Shown here piece after piece: positions 1-5,282 of a stretch of 9,028 nucleotides of DNA. The stretch covers positions 1 through 9,028 of the forward strand of contig CAMCFL010000092.1 in assembly GCA_945873715.1 (NCBI GenBank), read 5' to 3'. Below the pieces are notes generated by a model. It saw nothing but the letters and a program-made list of their open reading frames with translations. It had not been told where the DNA came from and ran no database searches. The DNA is from Akkermansia muciniphila (lineage in GTDB: Bacteria > Verrucomicrobiota > Verrucomicrobiia > Limisphaerales > UBA9464). Position 1 is the stretch's first letter; each line of letters opens with the position of its first letter. Position numbers and translations under genes: made by a program.

Positions 1-942
1 GGTGAACAGCTTCACCTGGGGAAACTGTTGGGTGTACCTCTTCACGGCCTTGGGATTGCGGGGGCGATAGAAGTGCTTGGCGGCCAGTTCCTGTCCGACG
101 TCGGAATAAAGATGTTCCAGGTAGGCCTTGGCGACCGCTTCGGTTCCCTTGCGCGCGGTGACCTTGTCCACCCAGGTGACGGGCGGTTCGGCCAGGATGC
201 TCTCCGAGGGGATGACGATCTCGAACTTGCCCTTGCCCTCTTCCTTGAGCGTCAGCAGCGCCTCGTTTTCCCAGGTGATCAGGACGTCGCCGATCCCGCG
301 CTCGCTGAACGTGAGGGTTGAAGCCCGGGCTCCGGTGTCGAGTACCGGCGCATTCGCGTAGACCTTTCGTACGAACTCCTTCGCCGAGGCTTCCGTGGCT
401 CCCGGTTGGTGCAACGCGTATCCCCAGGCCGCCAGGTAATTCCACCGGGCACCCCCCCCGGTCTTCGGATTCGGCGTCACCACCACCGTGCCGGCCTTCG
501 CCAGGTCGCTCCAATCCCGGATGCCCTTCGGGTTCCCTTTCCGGACCAGAAACACGATCGTGCTGGTGTAGGGCGAACTGTTGGAGGGAAGCCGCTGGGA
601 CCAGTTGGCGGGAACCATCTGGCCCTTCGAAGCCAGGGCGTCGATGTCGTAGGCCAGTGCGAGGGTGACCACATCGGCCCGAAGCCCATCGATCACGCTG
701 CGGGCCTGTTTGCCGGAACCCCCGTGCGACTGCTGGACTCGGACGGTGTCCCCGGTCTTCTCCTTCCACACCCGGGCAAAATCGGAATTGAACTCGGCGT
801 AGAACTCGCGGGTGGGATCGTAGCTGACATTGAGCAGTTGGATGTCTTTGGCCACGAGCGCAGTCCACCCCGTGCAGGCGCTGACCAGCACGGTGGCGGT
901 GACCGCTGCCAACCCCCGTCGTGGGAACCTCATCCAATTCAT
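1..942 (-). CDS. sbp: Sulfate ABC transporter substrate-binding protein, partial (C-terminus off left edge)
   Basis: The minus strand is open from ATG at 942 to the left edge, giving 314 visible residues and no stop; the family is usually 330-350 residues, so roughly the last 20-35 are missing. The product binds sulfate (or thiosulfate) in the periplasm and delivers it to the CysT/CysW/CysA importer. Family hallmarks seen are KDIQLLNVSYDPTRE at residues 32-46, SHGGSGKQARSVIDGLRADV around 73-92, VVTLALAYDID just after, NPKTGGGARWNYLAAW near 156-171, and VTWVDKVTARKGTEAVAKAY. The N-terminus is a hydrophobic signal peptide, most likely cut after Ala31 as in E. coli Sbp; VSAC ending at Cys23 could instead be a lipobox. 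No good ribosome site precedes 942; a second ATG lies three codons in (933). Upstream at 964-984 is a dyad site shared with the yezD-like gene. Permease and ATPase genes would be expected beyond the left edge. Sbp versus CysP cannot be decided from sequence alone. Confidence 0.95.
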   Translation of the reverse strand, partial: MNWMRFPRRGLAAVTATVLVSACTGWTALVAKDIQLLNVSYDPTREFYAEFNSDFARVWKEKTGDTVRVQQSHGGSGKQARSVIDGLRADVVTLALAYDIDALASKGQMVPANWSQRLPSNSSPYTSTIVFLVRKGNPKGIRDWSDLAKAGTVVVTPNPKTGGGARWNYLAAWGYALHQPGATEASAKEFVRKVYANAPVLDTGARASTLTFSERGIGDVLITWENEALLTLKEEGKGKFEIVIPSESILAEPPVTWVDKVTARKGTEAVAKAYLEHLYSDVGQELAAKHFYRPRNPKAVKRYTQQFPQVKLFT

Positions 943-963
943 GGGAGAAGGTGTAAATTAAAT

Positions 964-984
964 CACTAGTAAGACAAGTGAGAT
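964..984 (-). promoter_or_regulatory. Putative operator upstream of sbp (shared sulfur-regulon motif)
   Basis: CACTAGTAAGACAAGTG at 964-980 is an imperfect dyad (six of eight position pairs are complementary) lying 22 bases upstream of the sbp start in an AT-rich patch. The overlapping stretch AGTAAGACAAGTGAGAT (968-984) recurs with only two single-base indels at 3143-3159, directly upstream of the yezD-like gene. Two sulfur-linked genes sharing a dyad site suggests a common regulator; the Rrf2-type protein encoded at 5426-5887 is the obvious candidate. The site is seen in the sequence; its function and its regulator are inferred. Confidence 0.5.
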
Positions 985-1252
985 TTAAAGGGATGCGATC
1001 GGGGGAGGAAAGTTTTCAGGTTCAAGATTCAAGTCACTCCGGGTTCCTCGATGGCCCTCGGTCGCATCGTGGCGCTGCCCCGGCGCAGGAAGAAACGCAC
1101 GGATGGGAGCGTCCTCGGGCAGGTGCGGAGCACCGGAGGAAGGGAGTCCACAGCGGCAGCGGTGGGTGAAAGGATTCCCTCACGAAACCGGAGCCCCGGA
1201 GGGGCGAGGGGCTTTGGTCTCCTTCGCCTGTCTGCTGATGGCCCGCTTCCAG

Positions 1253-1276
1253 GACCACACTTTATAAAGTGTGGTC
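1253..1276. repeat. 24-bp perfect palindrome, copy 1 (REP-like)
   Basis: The 24 bases are exactly self-complementary, with core CACTTTATAAAGTG flanked by GAC and GTC. A second copy lies 181 bases downstream at 1434-1457. The two copies differ at the third base from each end and at the two central bases, and each difference is matched on the other arm, so both stay perfect palindromes. That pattern suggests selection for the dyad, either as a DNA-binding site or as a hairpin. Confidence 0.85.
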
Positions 1277-1433
1277 GTGCGAAATCCGGGCGAAGCGAAG
1301 GCCCAACAGGATCCCAGCGTGACCGTGCGGGCTCAATCCGAGAGTCGCGCCGGCAGCGACCGTGGGCGTCCACAGCGCTCGAGAGGAAGCAGGGACGGGT
1401 ACGCGGAAGTGGGAAGGATCTCGTCACTGGTTG

Positions 1434-1457
1434 GATCACACTTTGCAAAGTGTGATC
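1434..1457. repeat. 24-bp perfect palindrome, copy 2 (REP-like)
   Basis: This is the second copy, with core CACTTTGCAAAGTG flanked by GAT and ATC. It is also exactly self-complementary. Bases after the palindrome (CGGATCGGGCAGAAG here, AAATCCGGGCGAAG after copy 1) are loosely alike, so the repeat unit may be longer than the palindrome itself. Confidence 0.85.
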
Positions 1458-1486
1458 GCGCCGGATCGGGCAGAAGAGGTGGCGGT

Positions 1487-1567
1487 CCGGCCCCCGCGCT
1501 GGGGATCGGCTGCGCAGCGGTTCGCTACGCTCACCGCAGCTACGCCTCACCCCAGCGCGGGGGCCGG
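1487..1567. repeat. Large inverted repeat with 18-bp perfect arms
   Basis: The left arm CCGGCCCCCGCGCTGGGG (1487-1504) and the right arm (1550-1567) are exact reverse complements over 18 bases, around a 45-base loop. The loop holds a further short stem (GCTGCG at 1509-1514 with CGCAGC at 1535-1540). A transcript would form a very stable hairpin. The loop motif GGTTCGCTACGCTCACC looks like the kind of dispersed intergenic palindrome I remember from verrucomicrobial genomes; that is recollection, not a search. It is not followed by a T-run on either strand, so a simple intrinsic terminator is unlikely. Confidence 0.85.
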
Positions 1568-1647
1568 AGGGGGAGGCCGATGGGAGCCCGCAGGGAGGGG
1601 GGAAACCGATGCAGGATGCAGCTGCCAAAGTGACAACTTAAGATCCG

Positions 1648-1929
1648 GACGTGACCGTTCTGACCTTCGAAGCGGGAGTTGATCAGGTTGCCACCAACCT
1701 CGATGCGGGCGGCCTTCGGGAAACCGAAGAGGATCGAGCTGACATTGCCAGCGACCTGCACGCTGACGGGCACCGTGTCGTTGAGGTGCACCGGGACGGA
1801 AGCGTGGTCGTTGATGCCGAACGTGCCGACGCTGCGGTACTGGCGCGATCCGCTGTTGGAGACGACGAACTGGACGAGGTCACCGGGCTTGGTGCCGGTG
1901 AGCGATCCGCCGTCGGTCGCCGGGATGCG
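1648..1929 (-). pseudogene. Fragment of a large repeat/surface-type protein
   Basis: On the minus strand about 94 codons read as credible protein, from IPATDGGSLTGTKPGDLVQF through VPVHLNDTVPVSVQVAGN and FGFPKAARIEVGGNLINSRF to EGQNGHV. The style (beta-rich, VxGNL/VGGNL, NSxFxGQN) matches segments I recall from very large verrucomicrobial exported proteins. At both ends the same frame dissolves into proline/serine/arginine-rich sequence, and the downstream side runs straight into the repeat cluster. No start with a ribosome site fits the fragment. I read it as a broken remnant, not a gene. It could instead be the core of a small real protein running 2022-1540, but the flanks argue against that. 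Confidence 0.55.
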
Positions 1930-1997
1930 GGTAGGGGACGATTCCGGGGGTGATTCGTGGCTCTGGTCTGCTGAGGGCACCGGGCTGGGTGGGGCTT

Positions 1998-2013
1998 CCA
2001 AGCGGGAGCTTGG
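1998..2013 (-). terminator. Weak hairpin downstream of the M14 peptidase gene
   Basis: CCAAGC (1998-2003), a four-base loop and GCTTGG (2008-2013) form a six-pair stem about 60 bases past the peptidase stop codon. There is no T-run after it on the minus strand, so this is only a weak candidate for a 3' end or transcript-stabilising hairpin. Confidence 0.25.
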
Positions 2014-2072
2014 TGGATCCAACGCGGGAGCAGGCCAGCTCGTCGCGTTGGGTTCAGCCCGGAGGGGAGGGA

Positions 2073-2906
2073 TTAGATGTTCTGGGCGATGGCCTGGAGA
2101 TAGCGGTACTCGACGAGGATGGTCTGGAGAGCGGCAACCAACGCGTCCACCTGCCGGTGGAGCGGTGCCTTCTGCGGGGTTTCCAGGGTGATCTCGAAGG
2201 GCGGATGCGACAGGTCGGGAATCGATTGCAGCACTCCGGGGTAGCCTTCGTGAATGACGCCGGACTCGGCGTTGAAGCCATCGATGCGGGCGCCGTGATT
2301 CCGGGGCAGGAATCGCCCCGCCTCCAGGAGCGCCGGTTGGATCAGGGCCGAGGACAGGACGTTCCCTTTCACGAAGCCGTACAGGCCGTGGCTGGTGTCG
2401 TCCGAGTGCAGCGTGATGATGCCGTGGAAGGACTGCATCCAGATCTCGGATTCGAGGAACCGCACTTCGGGCTGGTCCGTCTGCTTCCAGAACTCCCGGT
2501 TCAGATCCCGACCACTGCGGGCATGGCGGGTGTTGTCCTCGAAACCAGTGGGATTGCAGACCGGGTAGATGAACAGCGCATATCCCTCGGCAATCTCCGG
2601 CTGACGTTCCAATCCCTGCACGAAGCGGGGCAGCGCCAGCGCACCCTCCGGCTCGTCACCGTGAATGGTGGCAAAAATTCCGATCCGGATGACGTCTCCG
2701 CCGCTCCTTGGCCCGACGTAGAGGTACCGAGGGAGCGAGTAGGAAAGGCCGTCCCGCTGGAAGTGACCGTGGGAAGCGCCGATGAACCGGTTGGACTGGC
2801 TGACCAGATGGTCGAGCGGTTGCAACAACCGCTGGACGGACCGCCGCTGCGGGGCGGGGAAGACCGCTTCATGGGTGTCGTGCTGGAACTCGGGGAGTGC
2901 GGACAT
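2073..2906 (-). CDS. M14-family zinc metallopeptidase / succinylglutamate desuccinylase-like protein
   Basis: The 277-residue protein has the zinc carboxypeptidase pattern. IHGDEPEGA places the HxxE zinc ligands at His82 and Glu85; NPTGFEDNTRHARSGRDLNR (118-137) carries the substrate-binding Asn-Arg pair at 136-137; LHSDD gives the third zinc ligand His167; and FEITLETPQ supplies the likely catalytic Glu242. Short length and absence of a signal peptide fit the cytoplasmic aspartoacylase/desuccinylase-like branch of M14, which removes C-terminal amino acids or acyl groups from small molecules; the substrate cannot be read from sequence. ATG at 2906 is the natural start; no Shine-Dalgarno is visible (upstream is pyrimidine-rich). 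It starts 19 bases after the stop of the yezD-like gene on the same strand, so the two are probably co-transcribed. That context hints at a role in sulfur-compound turnover, which is inference only. Confidence 0.85.
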   Translation of the reverse strand: MSALPEFQHDTHEAVFPAPQRRSVQRLLQPLDHLVSQSNRFIGASHGHFQRDGLSYSLPRYLYVGPRSGGDVIRIGIFATIHGDEPEGALALPRFVQGLERQPEIAEGYALFIYPVCNPTGFEDNTRHARSGRDLNREFWKQTDQPEVRFLESEIWMQSFHGIITLHSDDTSHGLYGFVKGNVLSSALIQPALLEAGRFLPRNHGARIDGFNAESGVIHEGYPGVLQSIPDLSHPPFEITLETPQKAPLHRQVDALVAALQTILVEYRYLQAIAQNI

Positions 2907-2925
2907 GGCGGGAGGGAGAAGGAAG

Positions 2926-3138
2926 TTACGGTTGGGACGGACGGTGGTTCAGGCGGTACTTCTCGGTGCGCTCGATCTGGACGACCCGCCCCTCGTGGAT
3001 GACGACCTGGATGACGCCGAATCGAAGGGAGGCGACGTGCTGGCGAATGACCTCCACCCAGTCGCTCTGATCCCCGGTGGCGGTGGGGGCGGGGGATCCG
3101 TGCGCCGACGCGCGGTCATGGGGTGATTCCAAACTCAT
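2926..3138 (-). CDS. YezD/DUF2292-family small protein
   Basis: This is a 70-residue protein. Its C-terminal half (about 27-63) has the DUF2292/YezD signature: WVEVIRQHVASLRFG, then IQVVIHEGRVVQIERTEK, then YRL. The first 25 residues are low-complexity Ser/Pro/Ala/His and look like a disordered leader. Function of the family is unknown; from memory, members often sit beside sulfate or sulfonate uptake genes, which agrees with the sulfate-binding protein gene downstream on the same strand. The ATG at 3138 is used here; a GTG at codon 28 (3057) would give a core-only protein close to the usual family length, and cannot be excluded. The putative operator at 3143-3159 lies only four bases before the ATG, so translation may be leaderless or nearly so, or the later start may be the real one. 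Confidence 0.85.
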   Translation of the reverse strand: MSLESPHDRASAHGSPAPTATGDQSDWVEVIRQHVASLRFGVIQVVIHEGRVVQIERTEKYRLNHRPSQP

Positions 3139-3516
3139 CTTGAGTAAACAAGTAGAGATATAAAATTAAAGAGTCAACCAAGGAAGTGGGGAATTGATGG
3201 CGCCCTTGATTCCAGTGGTCTTCCCCGGGCGATCAAGGCAACCTTTAATCGATGTTAATAGTTGCAATACAATGATGTAATCCTAAACCAACAACCTTGA
3301 GCTCAAGCCGGAGTCAGTGCGCAAAATCCGATCAATCCTTCGGCAGAATCGCGATTCTCTGGGATGAAGCTGGGTCAGATGGCGCTTAACACGACTGAAT
3401 TGATAGGGGATATGGCCTGGCCTGAGGGTGGGCATCCCCCCCGTGCCGACGGGCCCTTCTCCCCCCTCTCAACGGGATACCGTGAGGCCCAAAGGGGCAC
3501 CTAGGATTCACGCCTC
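3139..3516. other. AT-rich intergenic region between divergent units
   Basis: No gene is visible. The first 260 bases are the most AT-rich of the window and should hold the promoter of the yezD-like/M14 operon on the minus strand and the former promoter of the efflux operon on the plus strand. Besides the operator-like site at 3143-3159 there is a perfect 14-base palindrome, AGAATCGCGATTCT (3345-3358), about 160-190 bases before the efflux remnant; it could be a binding site for a local repressor, but no partner site is present. The last 100 bases are G/C-homopolymer rich and show nothing I recognise. Confidence 0.6.
3143..3159 (-). promoter_or_regulatory. Putative operator upstream of the yezD-like gene
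   Basis: AGTAAACAAGTAGAGAT here matches AGTAAGACAAGTGAGAT upstream of sbp apart from two single-base indels, and both are followed by a TAAA tract. Part of it forms a CTTG/CAAG dyad on the coding strand (spacer of six). A possible -35 element TTGACT (complement of 3172-3177) lies 17 bases upstream of TACTTG inside the site, which would let a repressor bound there block RNA polymerase. The match between the two sites is direct observation; the promoter reading is weak inference. Confidence 0.5.
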
Positions 3517-3696
3517 ATGGAAGAGCGAGGATCTGAAGGTTGGGTGAAACGCCTGTGCGCGGTCTGGCTGACCACGGTCATTCTCTTTGGATGTCACGAT
3601 TCCCACGCCACCCACGGTCATGAAAAGGAGTCGGAAACGGCGAAGGTGATCGTCACCCGACCGATGCGCCGCGACACGACCGCGACCGGCGATTAC
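3517..3696 (+). pseudogene. 5' fragment of an RND membrane-fusion lipoprotein gene
   Basis: About 60 codons encode the beginning of an efflux periplasmic adaptor. A basic start and hydrophobic segment VKRLCAVWLTTVILFGC end in an LFGC lipobox, followed by a His/Glu linker and KVIVTRPMRRDTTATGDY, which matches the usual first beta-strand of adaptors (V-T-x-P-x-R-R-D). The start may be ATG 3517, but GTG 3544 gives a cleaner lipoprotein signal peptide and has GAAGG eight bases upstream. After Tyr60 the sequence changes abruptly, in frame, to pump sequence, so all of the hairpin, lipoyl and barrel domains are deleted. The product would be a short chimaera without adaptor function. Confidence 0.75.
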
Positions 3697-4218
3697 GACC
3701 ACCTGCAGGTCGTCAACAACGAGTTCAGGGAGGCTCTCGAGAAGCGCAAGGAATTGCGCGGGCTCTTCACCTTCTTCAGCGCGAACTATCCCCAGATGGA
3801 GCTCGCCATCGACAACAAGGCGGCGATGCAGAAGGGCGTCTCCATCGGCAAGGCCATGGACAACCTCTCGATCCTCATCGGCCAACGAAAAGGGCGAGAT
3901 GGTTCCCTACTCCGCCTTCATGACCTTGAAGCCAAAACAGGGGCTGAACGAGATCACCCGATACAACGCCTATCCGGCTCCGTCCATTCAGGGCGCTCCT
4001 GCCGATGGTTATAGCAGCGGTGACGCCATCAAGGCGATCCAGGAGGTGGCAGCCAAGACACTTCCCCGCGGCTATGACATCGGCTGGGCTGGCCTGTCCT
4101 TCGACGAGGTGGGACGCGGCAATGAGGCGTTGTACATCTTCATCATCGTGCTGCTGTTCGTCTATCTGGTGCTGGTCGGGCAGCATGAGAGCTTCCTCCT
4201 GCCGCTGCCGGTGATCCC
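3697..4218 (+). pseudogene. Remnant of an RND (HAE1/AcrB-type) efflux pump gene with internal deletion and frameshift
   Basis: Two pieces of one pump are visible. Piece one (3697-3882) reads DHLQVVNNEFREALEKRKEL, then FTFFSANYPQMELAID, then KAAMQKGVSIGKAMDNLSIL, matching the porter region of AcrB-like proteins. Piece two (from 3884, shifted one frame) reads NEKGEMVPYSAFMTLKPKQG, ITRYNAYPAPSIQGAPADGY, GWAGLSFDEVGRGNEALYIF and the start of a transmembrane helix IIVLLFVYLVLVG...ESFLLPLPVI. Comparison with AcrB from memory indicates that about 45-50 residues (the YVNDF...Y region) are lost at 3882-3884 and that the first two-thirds and the last part of the pump are absent. Sequence similarity stops at about 4218, five bases before the stop codon of vapC. 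Both pieces remain well conserved, so the damage is probably recent. No functional transporter can be made. Confidence 0.85.
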
Positions 4219-4222
4219 GTAT

Positions 4223-4645
4223 TCAATCTGTCCGCGAACGGATGTTCCGCGGCAATGGATTGACGGCGATGTCCTTCGCCCACGCTTTCGTGCACAGGGC
4301 CTCATCCAGGGTGGCGAGTCTGCAGCCGTGTGCCCTGGCCAGCGTGACGAGGTAGGCGTCTGTTATGTCGGCGTGATGGGAGACGGTGGGCAATCCGGCG
4401 GGGGCGGCATCGTCCGGCAGGAGCAGCGCTTCCTTGCGGTCGATGATGTCCCTCAGGGCAGCGAGCGCATCGGCGTGGGTGGCGCGGAATCCCGGACTCA
4501 GGCTCACCCGCAGGAAGCCCAGCTGCGAGATCGGGCATGTGGCGAAACTCTTCTGTTGTTCGAGCCAAGTCCTCGCGTGGACATGGTGTCCATGGGACTC
4601 CCATGCGCATGCCAGCAGCATGTTGACGTCGAGGAGGTGGGTCAT
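4223..4645 (-). CDS. vapC: VapC-type PIN-domain ribonuclease toxin
   Basis: The 140-residue protein begins MTHLLDVNMLLA, the standard PIN-domain first strand with acidic residue Asp6. Other active-site positions visible are the second-helix segment CPISQLGFLRV (37-47) and ITDAYL and TLDEAL with Asp96 and Asp114; Gln at 41 stands where many VapC proteins have Glu, which I recall as common in the 'TCPxTQLGF' subgroup. PIN toxins cut RNA (often tRNA or rRNA) when not bound by their antitoxin. The ATG at 4645 overlaps the vapB stop by four bases (ATGA), so translation is coupled. The open frame extends upstream to 5047, but that part lies inside vapB in another frame and is not coding. The stop at 4223 abuts the breakpoint of the RND remnant, suggesting that the pair arrived by, or marks, a rearrangement. 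Confidence 0.9.
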   Translation of the reverse strand: MTHLLDVNMLLACAWESHGHHVHARTWLEQQKSFATCPISQLGFLRVSLSPGFRATHADALAALRDIIDRKEALLLPDDAAPAGLPTVSHHADITDAYLVTLARAHGCRLATLDEALCTKAWAKDIAVNPLPRNIRSRTD

Positions 4646-4893
4646 GGGAAGTCGGCCATGATGGCCTTGACGGACTCCGTGGTCATGGGGGGGGCATCCG
4701 CGGGAGCGACCAGGACCTTGCGGCCACGCCGGTTCTCGACGAGGCGTGCTCTGGAGGGAGCGGCCCGGCTGATGACGAGGCGATCTCCTTCGAGGGAGAA
4801 GGCGACCTGATCCCCCGGTTGCAGGTGCAAGGCAGCGCGAAACCGGCTGGGGATGACCAATTGTCCCTTGGTGGAAAGCGTTGCTGTACTCAC
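4642..4893 (-). CDS. vapB: VapB-type AbrB/MazE-fold antitoxin
   Basis: The 83-residue protein starts at GTG 4893 and opens with an AbrB/SpoVT swapped-hairpin DNA-binding domain: STATLSTKGQLVIPSRFRAA, LHLQPGDQVAFSLEGDRLVI (residues 2-42). The C-terminal half (about 43-83), ending in TTESVKAIMADFP, is the expected toxin-wrapping tail. It should neutralise VapC and, with it, repress its own promoter. GTG is chosen because the family domain begins at residue 3 and the frame further upstream (to 5034) has no family-like content and overlaps repeats. There is no clear ribosome site. A palindrome suited to autoregulation lies immediately upstream (4897-4922), and the stop overlaps vapC in ATGA. Confidence 0.9.
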   Translation of the reverse strand: MSTATLSTKGQLVIPSRFRAALHLQPGDQVAFSLEGDRLVISRAAPSRARLVENRRGRKVLVAPADAPPMTTESVKAIMADFP

Positions 4894-4896
4894 AAG

Positions 4897-4922
4897 ACAA
4901 GGTCTTACCCGTCTTACCTTGT
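4897..4922 (-). promoter_or_regulatory. Palindromic operator of vapBC
   Basis: ACAAGGT (4897-4903) and ACCTTGT (4916-4922) are perfect inverted seven-base arms around 12 bases. Within the same span GTCTTACC occurs twice as a direct repeat (4902-4909 region and 4911-4918). The site ends three bases before the vapB GTG, the usual place for an AbrB-fold antitoxin to bind its own promoter. The symmetry is observed; autoregulation is family knowledge applied by inference. Confidence 0.65.
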
Positions 4923-5120
4923 GTCGCAAGGGCCAAATTGGACCGGCAGAAGTCCGCAGCATCAGGTGTCCGCTGCCGGGTTTTGCCGCTGGGGTGCGGT
5001 GAACCGCTGGATACAACCACGGCGCCACGGACACGACGTGGGACCATGAATCCGTCCGGTCGTGGCTGCTGTTGCGTCGTGATTGTTGAACACGGCCCAG
5101 GCTCGCAATTGGTTTCTCCC

Positions 5121-5144
5121 GCAGAGACGCAGAGGCGCGGAGAA
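5121..5144 (+). repeat. Three tandem degenerate octamers
   Basis: GCAGAGAC, GCAGAGGC and GCGGAGAA follow each other without gap. This 'cgcagagacgcagag' sequence resembles a short dispersed intergenic repeat that I recall from planctomycete and verrucomicrobial genomes, where it produces the spurious peptide SAPLRLCG on the opposite strand. Its role is unknown. Confidence 0.6.
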
Positions 5145-5179
5145 GGCCAGTACCGGCGGGCCGCCGAGTACCCCCGTTC

Positions 5180-5282
5180 GGAGTCCCGGCTTAAGCCGGG
5201 TTGACGGACGCATTCACGTTCACCGGTCCCCGTCCCGTGCTCTCGACGTGGCGATCGTCCCTCCGGCTGAAGCCGGGACTCC
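5180..5282. repeat. Inverted pair of REP-like elements
   Basis: GGAGTCCCGGCTTAAGCCGG (5180-5199) and the reverse complement of 5263-5282 agree at 19 of 20 bases, separated by 63 bases. Each arm is itself a hairpin: CCGGCTTAAGCCGG in the left arm is a perfect 14-base palindrome. Head-to-head pairs of short palindromic units with a spacer are the architecture of REP/BIME elements, which RAYT transposases mobilise in other bacteria. No transposase is present in this window. Confidence 0.75.

Larger units (their letters stand above)
985..1647. other. Gene-free region with a cluster of palindromic repeats
   Basis: No reading frame here resembles a protein: the long frames are GC-driven, arginine/serine/proline-rich and lie on both strands. 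What the stretch holds is structure: two 24-base perfect palindromes (1253-1276 and 1434-1457), one large inverted repeat (1487-1567), and a small hairpin with arms AGCCCC/GGGGCT at 1192-1197 and 1208-1213. The segment just after the sbp upstream site (985-1030) would carry the sbp promoter, but I see no convincing -35/-10 pair. Confidence 0.7.

Noticed and set aside
406..969. A 187-codon plus-strand open frame
   Set aside because: It is antisense to the sulfate-binding protein gene and has arginine/proline-rich, non-family sequence.
1192..1213. AGCCCC/GGGGCT hairpin as a terminator
   Set aside because: No T-run follows on either strand and no gene ends nearby.
1253..1567. CRISPR array
   Set aside because: The palindromes are only two, imperfectly alike and 181 bases apart, with no regular spacers or cas genes.
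1029..1628. Long open frames on both strands in the 1.0-1.6 kb region
   Set aside because: They translate palindromic repeats and GC-rich spacer, appear in several frames at once and have no ribosome site or domain.
1950..3002. A 350-codon open frame on the plus strand
   Set aside because: It lies antisense to the M14 peptidase and YezD-like genes, which have clear motifs; its translation has no family-like features.
3899..4810. A 303-codon plus-strand frame that continues past the pump fragment
   Set aside because: Only the part to about 4218 is pump sequence; the rest is antisense to vapC and vapB and open by chance.
4646..5047. N-terminal extension of the vapC frame
   Set aside because: It overlaps vapB in a different frame and the PIN domain starts exactly at the ATG at 4645.
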